From Thermoanaerobaculales bacterium (GTDB taxonomy: Bacteria > Acidobacteriota > Thermoanaerobaculia > Thermoanaerobaculales > Sulfomarinibacteraceae): a DNA stretch of 64,000 bases. The stretch lies in NCBI GenBank assembly GCA_035358815.1, contig DAOPQC010000002.1, positions 53,550 to 117,549 on the forward strand, in the 5' to 3' direction. The stretch's first letter is position 1; every line of letters begins with the position of its first letter. The notes beneath the pieces are model-generated. The model was not told the origin of the DNA. It ran no database searches and saw only the letters and a program-made list of their open reading frames with translations. Made by a program: the position numbers and the translations under genes. This document shows positions 53,855 through 61,548 of this stretch, piece after piece.

Positions 53855-55604
53855 CGGAGTCCAGCCGCATCCTGGCAAACGCCAGGCGCGAGCGGGCGGC
53901 GGCGGCAAGCACACGCAGCGGAGTGACGGCGGCCGGTGGGTCGAGCTCACCCGCCAGCCAGCGGCGCAGCGTCTCGGCCCGCCGCAGCTTGCCGGACGAG
54001 GTCCTGGGCAGCGTCCCCGGGACAAGCACCTCGACGTGGTCGGGGTCGAGGCCGGCCGCGGCCCGCACCGCTCCCGCGCACTCGCGCGCGATCCGCGGGT
54101 AATCGCTGCCGGGCACGTCGCGCCTGGCCTCGACGAGCAGCAGCAGGCGCTCGCCGCTGTCGCCCTCGGGCAGCCACGACACGGCGACTGCGCACCCCGC
54201 GCGCGCGCCGGCAACCGAGTCGACCGCGTCCTCCACCTCGTGCGGCGAGTGGTTGCGGCCGCGCAGGATCAGCACGTCCTTGGCGCGGCCCGTGAGGTAG
54301 AGCTGGCCGTCGTGCAGGAAGCCGAGGTCGCCGGTGTCGAGCCAGCCGTCGCGCAGCACCCCGGCGGTCGCCTCCGGCTGGTCGAGATAGCCATCCATCA
54401 GGGACGGGCCGCGCACCAGCAGGTGGCCTACCTGGCCCGGCGCGAGCTCGGCGCCCGCGTCGTCGACGATCGCCAGCGCGAAGTCGGGCAGCGGCCGCCC
54501 GAGCGCCACCAGCTCGACGCCGTCGGCCGCGTCCACTGCCCTGCCCGCGCGCGCCAGCTGCTCGCGGTCGAAGCGGCGGGCCTGGAACGGTGCCGCGACG
54601 TCGGAGAAGGTCACTGCGAGGGCGGCCTCCGACAGCCCGTAGACCGGAGTCATCGCCGCTGAGGAGAAGCCCCAACGCGCGAAGCGCTCGCAGAACCCGC
54701 GCAGCACCCGCGGCGCCACCGGCTCGGCACCGTTCAGTGCGATGCGCCAGCACGACAGGTCGACCCCATCCAGCTCCTCGTCACGGATCTTGTCCAGGCA
54801 GAGGCCGTAGGCGAAGTTGGGCGCCGGCGAGATCGTCGCCCGGTGGCGCGAGATCGTCTGCAGCCACAGCGCGGGCCTGGCGATGAAGAGCTCGGGCGGG
54901 ATCAGCGTCAACGTGCCGGGGTGCTCGAGCGCCGGCAGCACGCAGCCGATCAAACCCATGTCGTGGTAGAGCGGCAGCCAGCTCGCGCCGCTGTCCACCG
55001 TCCGGCCTTCGGGCTGCGGCCAGTACGCCTTGAGCCGCAGCGTCTGCGCCACCACCGCGCGGTGGCTCAAAGCCACCGGCTTCGGGTCGACGGTGGTGCC
55101 CGACGAGAACTGCACGAGCGCCAGGTCCTGCGGGGCGCCCGGCGCGGGGTGCGGGTCACTGTCCGCCAGCTCGTCGAGCACGACGCAGCCGAGCCGCGGC
55201 CGCGCGGCCGCCACCGCCGGCCCGAGCAGCCGGCGCACCCGCCGGTCGGTGACCACGACCGTCGCGCGCACCAGCTCGAGCATGCGCGCTGTCCGCGCGG
55301 CGTACTCGTCGAGCCGGCCGAGACGCACCGGCGGGTACAGCGGCACCGGCACCGCGCCCGCCAGCAGCACGCCGAAGAAGGCGTCGAAGAACTCGATCGA
55401 CGTCGGCAGCACCAGGGCGACGCGGTCGCCGGGCGACACCCCGCGAGCCTGCAGCCGGCCGCACCCGTCGAGCGCCCGCTCGCGGACGAGCGGCCACGGG
55501 AACCAGCCGGCGCTCTCGGCGCCGTCCACGAAACGCAGGCCGGCATCGCCGTGACCGGCGGCGCGCTCGAGCAGCTCAGGGAGCGTCGTCAGATCGCCGC
55601 TCAA
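53841..55604 (-). CDS. Fatty-acyl-AMP ligase (FAAL)
   Basis: A 587-residue adenylate-forming enzyme that activates a fatty acid as acyl-AMP for transfer to a carrier protein. Motifs are VQFSSGTTVDPKPVALSH (A3), SWLPLYHDMGLIG (a hallmark of FAALs), ALNGAEPVAP, YGLSEAALAVTFS and the late LDTGDLGFLHDGQLYLTGR. The C-terminal lysine region is PRTSSGKLRR. The start is TTG 55602-55604 with GGGAGG upstream, overlapping the acyl carrier gene by 29 bp. Tight coupling to that carrier implies loading of a long-chain starter for the type III PKS. Confidence 0.93.
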   Translation of the reverse strand: MSGDLTTLPELLERAAGHGDAGLRFVDGAESAGWFPWPLVRERALDGCGRLQARGVSPGDRVALVLPTSIEFFDAFFGVLLAGAVPVPLYPPVRLGRLDEYAARTARMLELVRATVVVTDRRVRRLLGPAVAAARPRLGCVVLDELADSDPHPAPGAPQDLALVQFSSGTTVDPKPVALSHRAVVAQTLRLKAYWPQPEGRTVDSGASWLPLYHDMGLIGCVLPALEHPGTLTLIPPELFIARPALWLQTISRHRATISPAPNFAYGLCLDKIRDEELDGVDLSCWRIALNGAEPVAPRVLRGFCERFARWGFSSAAMTPVYGLSEAALAVTFSDVAAPFQARRFDREQLARAGRAVDAADGVELVALGRPLPDFALAIVDDAGAELAPGQVGHLLVRGPSLMDGYLDQPEATAGVLRDGWLDTGDLGFLHDGQLYLTGRAKDVLILRGRNHSPHEVEDAVDSVAGARAGCAVAVSWLPEGDSGERLLLLVEARRDVPGSDYPRIARECAGAVRAAAGLDPDHVEVLVPGTLPRTSSGKLRRAETLRRWLAGELDPPAAVTPLRVLAAAARSRLAFARMRLDSDERS

Positions 55605-55836
55605 GCTGCCTCCCCACCTCCGCCGCCAGGTCGCCGACGGTCGCGATCCGCGCCTCGCTCGACGGGTCCAGGCAGATCCGGAACCGGTTCTCGACCTCGA
55701 CCGCGAGGGTCAGCATCTTCAACGAGTCCAGCTCGAGGTCCTCCGCCAGCCGTTGTCCCGGCCGCAGCTCTCCCGTGAAGCCCAGATGCCGGCGGGCGAC
55801 CTCGCCGATGCCTTCGAGGATCTCCTGGTCGTTCAC
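55576..55836 (-). CDS. Acyl carrier protein
   Basis: An 86-residue carrier protein. The phosphopantetheine attachment site is Ser 38 in AEDLELDSLKMLTL, followed by the conserved VENRFRI helix and a normal C-terminal helix. It would accept the acyl group from the neighbouring fatty-acyl-AMP ligase and deliver it to the ketosynthase. The start is GTG 55834-55836, overlapping the stop of the methyltransferase before it (GTGA). No separate phosphopantetheinyl transferase is present in the window. Confidence 0.93.
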   Translation of the reverse strand: MNDQEILEGIGEVARRHLGFTGELRPGQRLAEDLELDSLKMLTLAVEVENRFRICLDPSSEARIATVGDLAAEVGRQLERRSDDAP

Positions 55837-56381
55837 GCGCTCTCATTCGTGGGCCCGGCGGTGCCGCACCACCGCGCCAGCGCGGCCTCCTCGACCCGGA
55901 TCCGGTCCCGCAACAGCATACCGTTGAGGGCGCTGAAGACAACCGCGGTGAGCCACGCCGTGTGGACGAGCGGCAGCGCCGCTATCTCGACGGAGACCGC
56001 GAGGTAGTTGGGGTGGCGCAGCAGCCGGTAGGGGCCCGCGGTCACCCGGCGCGAGCCAGGCACCACCAGCACGCGGGTGGTCCAGCGGGGCCCGAGCGCT
56101 ACCACCGACCAGCCGCGAAGCGCCATCGCGCCGGCAATCAGCGCCAGCATCACGGCAGCAAGCGATGGAATCCACGGCCGGCGCAGGCCCCAGACCTCGG
56201 CCAGGCACGCGACCGGAAACGCGGCGTGCATCGCCACCATGAAGGGGTATGCCGCCGCTCCCTCCTCGACCCCCCCGGCCGCACGCAGCGCGACATCGTG
56301 GCGGTGCGCCAGCCCGAGCTCGGCGACGCGCTCGGCAGCGACCAGCCCGAGCAGAATGGTGTACGCCGTCCGGCTGTCCAT
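55833..56381 (-). CDS. Isoprenylcysteine carboxyl methyltransferase-like enzyme 1
   Basis: A 182-residue membrane methyltransferase of the ICMT family. Four to five helices precede the SAM-binding signature TAGPYRLLRHPNYLAVSVEI and the C-terminal RIRVEEAAL stretch. In bacterial type III PKS loci such proteins (SrsB type) O-methylate the phenolic lipid. ATG 56379-56381 is used; a TTG four codons upstream is an alternative, and neither has a strong Shine-Dalgarno. It is a paralogue of the enzyme at 57224-57733, with YceI between them. Two copies suggest two methylation steps or alternative substrates. Confidence 0.87.
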   Translation of the reverse strand: MDSRTAYTILLGLVAAERVAELGLAHRHDVALRAAGGVEEGAAAYPFMVAMHAAFPVACLAEVWGLRRPWIPSLAAVMLALIAGAMALRGWSVVALGPRWTTRVLVVPGSRRVTAGPYRLLRHPNYLAVSVEIAALPLVHTAWLTAVVFSALNGMLLRDRIRVEEAALARWCGTAGPTNESA

Positions 56382-56427
56382 CGGCCCGCTCAACGCGCCC
56401 GGCCGGACCCCGCCCGACCCCGGCCCG

Positions 56428-56997
56428 TCACGGCGACAACCTGCCGTCGATGTCGAGCGCGACGTTGACCTCCTTGGCCACTCGCAGCACCAGCACGCTC
56501 GGGTCCTTCATGCCCCACTCGATGTACGGGATCGGCACCGCCGCCACTGCGTGGAGGTGGTCGCCTTCACGGGTGACGCGGGCGGTCAAGGTGACGGGAT
56601 GGCCGGCGCCGTGCACGGTGACGGTGCCTCGCAGCTCGATCCGCCCCTCCCCGCTCGTCGGAAGGTCGCCGGTGACCTGCTCCGCCGCGAAGACGATCTC
56701 GGGGAAGCGGCCGCTTTCGATGACCTTGCGGTGCATCTTCTCGTCGCGCTCCTCGTTGCCCGTCGTGATCTGCCTGGCATCCAGAACGACCTCGCCCGAG
56801 GCCTCGCCGGTGCCCGTGTCGAAGCGGATCTCCCCCCTGCTCACGACCATCCGTCCCTCGACCTGATGCAGCGTGCTCCTGAGCGTGAACGAGACCGCGC
56901 TCGCCGTCGGATCGATCCGGAGCGTCTGCTCTGCAGCCATCGCCACGCTTGTGACGCCGAGCCACGCGACTCCGACCAGCACCCAGGCCTTGCTCAT
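56428..56997 (-). CDS. YceI family periplasmic lipid-binding protein
   Basis: A 189-residue YceI-family protein with a signal peptide (MSKAWVLVGVAWLGVTSVAMA). The lipocalin-like barrel starts QTLRIDPTASAVSFTLRSTL, and IRFDTGTGEASGEVVLDA and KVIESGRFPEIVFAAEQV are conserved family strands. YceI proteins bind isoprenoid quinones and similar long lipids in the periplasm, so this one may carry the cluster's lipid product. The start ATG 56995-56997 has GGGAGGAGA upstream. It sits between two ICMT-like genes; the 226 bp upstream hold no gene. Confidence 0.93.
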   Translation of the reverse strand: MSKAWVLVGVAWLGVTSVAMAAEQTLRIDPTASAVSFTLRSTLHQVEGRMVVSRGEIRFDTGTGEASGEVVLDARQITTGNEERDEKMHRKVIESGRFPEIVFAAEQVTGDLPTSGEGRIELRGTVTVHGAGHPVTLTARVTREGDHLHAVAAVPIPYIEWGMKDPSVLVLRVAKEVNVALDIDGRLSP

Positions 56998-57223
56998 CAC
57001 GATCTCCTCCCGTCCAGCGGCATGCCGCAGCCGGGCGCGACTGTCCAACGAAGCTCTCGGTCTTCGCCGATCTGGCCGCCTCTCCAAGCAAGATCCGTGC
57101 CATGCGCCTTTGTTCGGGATCATCGTCATGCACGGCGCGAACCCCGGTGGCCAGACCGCCGTTTCTCCAGCCACATTGGCGTGCGCTGCGCCACAGCGGC
57201 CTGCGCGCGGTCGCTCGCGGCGC

Positions 57224-57733
57224 TCAGGCGAGGGCCGCAGTCTCGACCGCGACCCGGCGACGGAGCACCAGCCAGTTGGCGGCCGACAAGACCACGGCGG
57301 TGATCCACGCCGAATGCGCCAGCGGGAGCGCGATGAACTCGAGCACGATGCCCAGGTAGTTCGGGTGGCGCAGCAGCCGGTAGGGGCCGGTCTCGACCAA
57401 CGGCTCGCCAGGAATGAACACGACGCGAGTGGACCATCGCGCCCCGAGAGTGCGAATGGCCCAGTAGCGCAGGGCCATCCCGACTGCGAACAGAACCAAC
57501 ATCGACAGTCCGAGGCCTGCGATCCATGGCCGGTCGAGCAGCCACACCTCGAGGACGCAACTTGTCAGCCAGGACGCATGCACCATGACGACCCAGGGGT
57601 AGTGGCCCGCGCCCACCTCGACCGCGCCTCTCGCCTTGAGAGCCGCGACGTTTCGCGCCGAGATCCGCAGCTCGGCCAGCCGCAGGATCGCGACCATCGC
57701 CACCAGAACGGTGTACGCCACCCGAGTGTCCAC
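57224..57733 (-). CDS. Isoprenylcysteine carboxyl methyltransferase-like enzyme 2
   Basis: A 169-residue membrane methyltransferase of the ICMT family, paralogous to the one at 55833-56381. It shows ETGPYRLLRHPNYLGIVLEF and a similar helix pattern (VAYTVLVAMVAILRLAELRI; PWVVMVHASWLTSCVLEVW). The C-terminus is about 13 residues shorter. The start is GTG 57731-57733 or the TTG just before it, with GGAAG upstream. It directly follows the type III PKS gene, with a C-rich hexamer tract (57816-57850) in the 190-bp gap. Methylation of the PKS product is the expected role. Confidence 0.86.
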   Translation of the reverse strand: MDTRVAYTVLVAMVAILRLAELRISARNVAALKARGAVEVGAGHYPWVVMVHASWLTSCVLEVWLLDRPWIAGLGLSMLVLFAVGMALRYWAIRTLGARWSTRVVFIPGEPLVETGPYRLLRHPNYLGIVLEFIALPLAHSAWITAVVLSAANWLVLRRRVAVETAALA

Positions 57734-57923
57734 CAATCAGCTTCCGATCGAGGGCGGCCGGCCAGAGGCCCGCCGCTCGAGTTCGACGATCGTGTGCCGC
57801 GGGGTCCGATTCATGCCCGCTTCCGCGCCCGCTTCCGCTTCCGCGTCCGATTCGACCACGCCGATGAGCCAAGCTCTGCAAGGCCGAGGCTCGCGGCGTC
57901 CAGACACCGGACCGCCCCTAGTC

Positions 57924-58976
57924 TCACCACTTCAGCAGTACCAGCTCCGAGCAGAAGCCGGGGCCCATGGCGACCATCAAGCCCCAGGTGCCCGGCGCCG
58001 GGTCGCTGCGCTCCATCACGTCCCGCAGCACCAGCAGCACCGACGTCGACGACAGGTTGCCGACCTCGCGCAGGGTGCGCCAGGACGCCTCGAGGGCGTC
58101 CTGCGGCAGCTCGAGAGCCTCTTCCATCGCTTCCAGCACCTTCGGCCCACCGGGGTGCGACACCCAGACCGCGATGTCGGACCTGGTCAGCCCGTGCTCG
58201 GCGAGGAAGCCGTCGACATCACGGCGCAGGAACTTCCGGACCACCTCCGGCACCTCGGCGGAAAGCACGATCTGGAAGCCGGCCTCGGTGACGTCCCAGC
58301 CCATCACGCGCTCGGAGCCCGGGTAGAACACCGACCGCGACGCGACGATCTCCGGCCCGCGCGACGCCCGCCCCGAGCCGACCACGAGTGCCGCCGCGGC
58401 GCCGTCGCCGAACAGCCCGGAGCCGATCAAGTTCGGGATCGAGAGGTCGCGGCGCTGCAGGGTCAGCGAGCACAGCTCGACCGACAGCACGATCGCCGCC
58501 TCGCCGGGCAGGCCGTGCAGCAGGTCGGCGGCGCGCGCCACGCCCGCCGCGCCGGCCACGCAGCCGAGGCCGAACACCGGCACCCGTCGCACCCGCGCCG
58601 GCAGCCGCAGCCGGTTCATCAGCCGGGCGTCGATCGACGGTGTGGCCACCCCGGTCACGGTGACGAACACGAACACGCCGACGTCGTCGGCGGTCAGCCC
58701 CGCCGCCGCGAGCCCGTCGCGCACCGCCTGCTCGCCGACCTGCTGCGCGACCGCGATCCAGGCGTCGTTCGCCTGGCCCCACGTCTCGAGGCCCTCGTAC
58801 GCCTCCATCGGCAGGGCGAGGTGACGGCCCCCGACCAGCACGTTGTGGTGCAGCGCCTCGAGCCGGTCGAGGTTGTAAAGGCGGCCCGCCCAGTGCCGGC
58901 GGAACGCCTCGAGCAAGGTCCCCTGGTCGTAGTAGTTGGGGGGAAACGCCGATCCGACCGCCGCAATGCGCACCAT
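57924..58976 (-). CDS. Type III polyketide synthase (chalcone/stilbene synthase family)
   Basis: A 350-residue homodimeric ketosynthase that extends an acyl starter with malonyl-CoA and cyclises it to resorcinols, pyrones or related rings. The catalytic triad is intact: Cys 139 in FGLGCVAGAAG, His 274 in VSHPGGPKV and Asn 307 in REVGNLSSTS. GLFGDGAAAALV and the C-terminal MGPGFCSELVLLKW are family features. ATG 58974-58976 follows AGAGGTG. It begins the minus-strand cluster running to 49861. Downstream FAAL, ACP, ICMT, FAD and MMPL genes argue for an alkylated phenolic lipid rather than a plant-type flavonoid. Confidence 0.96.
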   Translation of the reverse strand: MVRIAAVGSAFPPNYYDQGTLLEAFRRHWAGRLYNLDRLEALHHNVLVGGRHLALPMEAYEGLETWGQANDAWIAVAQQVGEQAVRDGLAAAGLTADDVGVFVFVTVTGVATPSIDARLMNRLRLPARVRRVPVFGLGCVAGAAGVARAADLLHGLPGEAAIVLSVELCSLTLQRRDLSIPNLIGSGLFGDGAAAALVVGSGRASRGPEIVASRSVFYPGSERVMGWDVTEAGFQIVLSAEVPEVVRKFLRRDVDGFLAEHGLTRSDIAVWVSHPGGPKVLEAMEEALELPQDALEASWRTLREVGNLSSTSVLLVLRDVMERSDPAPGTWGLMVAMGPGFCSELVLLKW

Positions 58977-59122
58977 TGACACCTCTCGGTCCGCCACACT
59001 TCAACAGGGGCCGCCGCACGCGTAATCCCCTGGCCGTCCTGGCCTCTGCCCGCAAAGCGCGTGACGGCGCAGCTCGGGCCGGCGCGGACCTGTCGCCGGG
59101 ATTCCTGGAATGGATCTCATTG

Positions 59123-59151
59123 TTCACTTTACGGGCATGTGCCGCTATCCT
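59123..59151 (+). promoter_or_regulatory. Possible promoter of the redox module
   Basis: TTCACT (59123-59128) and TATCCT (59146-59151) with 17-bp spacing, 21 bp before the ATG at 59173. The match is moderate. The 196-bp region also has to serve the divergent type III PKS gene. Confidence 0.35.
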
Positions 59152-59172
59152 TCGGCGAGGAATGAGGAGTCG

Positions 59173-60561
59173 ATGTTGATCGAGATCCTGAGCATCGAGA
59201 CTGCGACCGCGGTCCTGGCCGTGGCCACCACCGTCCACTTCGCCATGCTGCTGCTGCGGATGCATCGCAACCCTGCGGGCCGCCGACACGATGCGCTGCT
59301 CCTTCCCTCGCTGGTCTTCGCCACCACGCCGTGGCTGTTTCCGAGCGTCGGCGGGGTCGCCGCCGGGATCGCGGTCCACCTCGTCTGGTTCGCTGCCTGC
59401 GAGCGCCTGGTGCCGCGCCCACCCGTCCCCGTTCCTGCTCCCGTGACCGCTGCGCCGGGGGCGATCGCGGCGCCGCGGCCTGCCGCCGCCGCCCAGCCGG
59501 CCGGAAGGCCGGCGGGGTGGGTCAAGACCCCGGTCATCGCCGTGCACCGCGAGACACCCGACATCACCACGTTTCGCATGGTGAGGCCCGACGCCTTCGA
59601 CTTCAAGGCCGGCCAGTTCCTGAGCGTCCGCTTCTCGATCGACGGCAAGGCGGTGTCGCGCTGCTACTCGGTGTCGTCGGCCCCGGAGTCGACCGGGTAC
59701 GTCGAGATCTCGGTCAAGCGGCAGGGTCTGGTATCGGGGATGCTGCACGGGATGGTGCGGCCTGGCTCGCTGCTCGACGTGATGCGGCCGGCCGGGGCCT
59801 TTGTCTATCCATCGGACGACCACCGGCCGCTCACCCTGATCGCGGGCGGCGTCGGGATCACGCCGCTGGTGAGCATGCTGCGCCACGCGGTCCAGGCCGA
59901 CCCGACGCGGCCGGTCACCCTGCTGTACTCGGTCCGCACCCAGAAAGACATCGCGTTCCGGGATGAGCTGGCAACCATCGCCCGGCGCCACCTCCAGGCG
60001 AAGATCGTCATCGCGACGGCCGAGGAGCCGGCCACCGCCGAGCTCCTGTCCGGCATGATCGACCGCGACCTGCTGGCCTCGCAGGTGGACGATCCAAGGC
60101 ACACCATCTTCATGCTCTGCGGCCCACCGCCGATGATCGCAGCCATGAAGAGGATACTGGCGGACCTCGGCGTCCCTCCCGAACAGGTCCGATTCGAGGA
60201 GTTTGCCGCCGCCGTCGCGTTCGCCAACGCCCGCGCGGCGGGAGAAGCCCCCGCCGTCGACGTCACGGCCCCGCTGGAGCCCGCGGCCGCGGCGGCAGGC
60301 GGCACCTTCCAACTGCGGCTCGCGGTCAGCGGCCAGGCGATCGCCGCCCCCGGATCCCGCACTCTCCTCGAGACCTGCGAGGCGGCGGGCATCCCGCTGC
60401 CCTCGGCGTGCCGCGCTGGCGTCTGCGGCACCTGCCGGACCCGGGTGGTCGAGGGGAAGGTGCGGTGCGAGTCCGACCTGCTCGACCCGGCGGAGCGCGC
60501 AGCAGGGTATATCCTCCCCTGCGTGTCGTGGCCCACCGGCGACTGCGCGCTGGACGCGTGA
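59173..60561 (+). CDS. Membrane-anchored flavin/NAD(P)/[2Fe-2S] reductase
   Basis: A 462-residue electron-transfer protein. Two to three N-terminal helices lie at about 8-80, then a Pro/Ala-rich linker. A ferredoxin-NADP-reductase-type FAD domain follows (SRCYSVSSAP) with an NAD(P) domain (IAGGVGITPLVSML, MLCGPPPMIAAMK). The C-terminal plant-type [2Fe-2S] ferredoxin domain has ligands in CRAGVCGTC and a last Cys in ILPCVSW. The order resembles vanillate/phthalate-type reductases, but the membrane anchor and linkage to cytochromes are unusual. ATG 59173 follows GAGGAG. The next gene starts four bases after its stop, so it is co-translated with the b-type-like partner. Confidence 0.9.
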   Translation: MLIEILSIETATAVLAVATTVHFAMLLLRMHRNPAGRRHDALLLPSLVFATTPWLFPSVGGVAAGIAVHLVWFAACERLVPRPPVPVPAPVTAAPGAIAAPRPAAAAQPAGRPAGWVKTPVIAVHRETPDITTFRMVRPDAFDFKAGQFLSVRFSIDGKAVSRCYSVSSAPESTGYVEISVKRQGLVSGMLHGMVRPGSLLDVMRPAGAFVYPSDDHRPLTLIAGGVGITPLVSMLRHAVQADPTRPVTLLYSVRTQKDIAFRDELATIARRHLQAKIVIATAEEPATAELLSGMIDRDLLASQVDDPRHTIFMLCGPPPMIAAMKRILADLGVPPEQVRFEEFAAAVAFANARAAGEAPAVDVTAPLEPAAAAAGGTFQLRLAVSGQAIAAPGSRTLLETCEAAGIPLPSACRAGVCGTCRTRVVEGKVRCESDLLDPAERAAGYILPCVSWPTGDCALDA

Positions 60562-60565
60562 GCGG

Positions 60566-61540
60566 ATGTTCGGGACGATCAAGCCCGCGCGCCCCACTCA
60601 AACACCGGTCCCCACCGAGAGAGTCGCGGCCGCGACCTTGGCCCCTGCGGCCCGCTACGTCCCGCGCGTCCCGGCCTTCCTGCGGACCGGAGTCGGGCTC
60701 GCGGTCCTCGCCTCGATCGCAGTCGTGGCGCTCGTCATCGTCGGCCTGGACGGTTGGCGATACTACTGGACCCCACTGGACGTCCGCGCCTACACCGACC
60801 TCCACCCACAGCTGCGACCGTCGGGCACGGTCGGCCACGTGCTGGGGATCAGCGGCGCGTCCCTGATGGTCATCATGCACCTCTACTCGCTTCGCAAGCG
60901 GGCCCGTTTTCTGAGCCGGCTCGGTCCGATCAACGTCTGGCTCGAGGCCCACATCTTCTGCGGGATCCTCGGCCCGGTGCTGGTCACGCTGCACACCTCG
61001 TTCAAGTTCAACGGCCTCGTGTCCGTCGCCTACTGGTCGATGGTCATCGTCGTGGCGTCGGGCTTTGTCGGGCGCTACCTCTACGTCCGGATCCCGCGCT
61101 CGATCAGGGGCCACGAGCTCTCCCGCGCCGAGCTCGAGGCCAAGGCGGCCGAGCTGCGCCAGCGCTTCGCTGCGATCGAGCTGCCGCAGCAGATGGCGGA
61201 GCGGATCGCCGCCTTCGAGGCGGCGTCGGTACCGGCATCCGAGGACGACACGAGCTGGCTCGGGCTGTTGTTTGGCGAACCGAGAATCCGGCTGCGACTG
61301 ATCGCCCTCTCTCGCGAGCTCCGGCAGGTCGTCGGCGATCGCCGCCTGGTCTCCGACCAGCTCACCCTGCTGGCCGAGCGCGACTTCCTGCTGCGCCGCA
61401 TCGCCTACCTGAAGAAAACCAAGCGTTTGTTCGACCTGTGGCGCGTCTACCACAAACCGCTGGCGGTGCTGATGGGGCTCATCGTGGTGGTGCACGTCGG
61501 CATTGCGTGGTACTTTGGCTATGCATATCCGATGAGGTAG
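60566..61540 (+). CDS. Integral membrane protein with b-heme-like histidines
   Basis: A 324-residue protein with about five membrane helices. Histidines recur in the helices: TVGHVLGISGASLMVIMHLY, LEAHIFCGILGPVLVTLHTS and VYHKPLAVLMGLIVVVHVGI. They are arranged in pairs suited to bis-His b-heme binding, as in ferric reductase or cytochrome b-type proteins. A charged helical domain at about 195-285 faces the cytoplasm. No exact family was recognised. Its position between the reductase and the giant multiheme cytochrome suggests that it carries electrons across the inner membrane (inference). ATG 60566 lies four bases after the upstream stop; the cytochrome begins eight bases after its own stop. 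Confidence 0.8.
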   Translation: MFGTIKPARPTQTPVPTERVAAATLAPAARYVPRVPAFLRTGVGLAVLASIAVVALVIVGLDGWRYYWTPLDVRAYTDLHPQLRPSGTVGHVLGISGASLMVIMHLYSLRKRARFLSRLGPINVWLEAHIFCGILGPVLVTLHTSFKFNGLVSVAYWSMVIVVASGFVGRYLYVRIPRSIRGHELSRAELEAKAAELRQRFAAIELPQQMAERIAAFEAASVPASEDDTSWLGLLFGEPRIRLRLIALSRELRQVVGDRRLVSDQLTLLAERDFLLRRIAYLKKTKRLFDLWRVYHKPLAVLMGLIVVVHVGIAWYFGYAYPMR

Positions 61541-61548
61541 GTCTCAGG

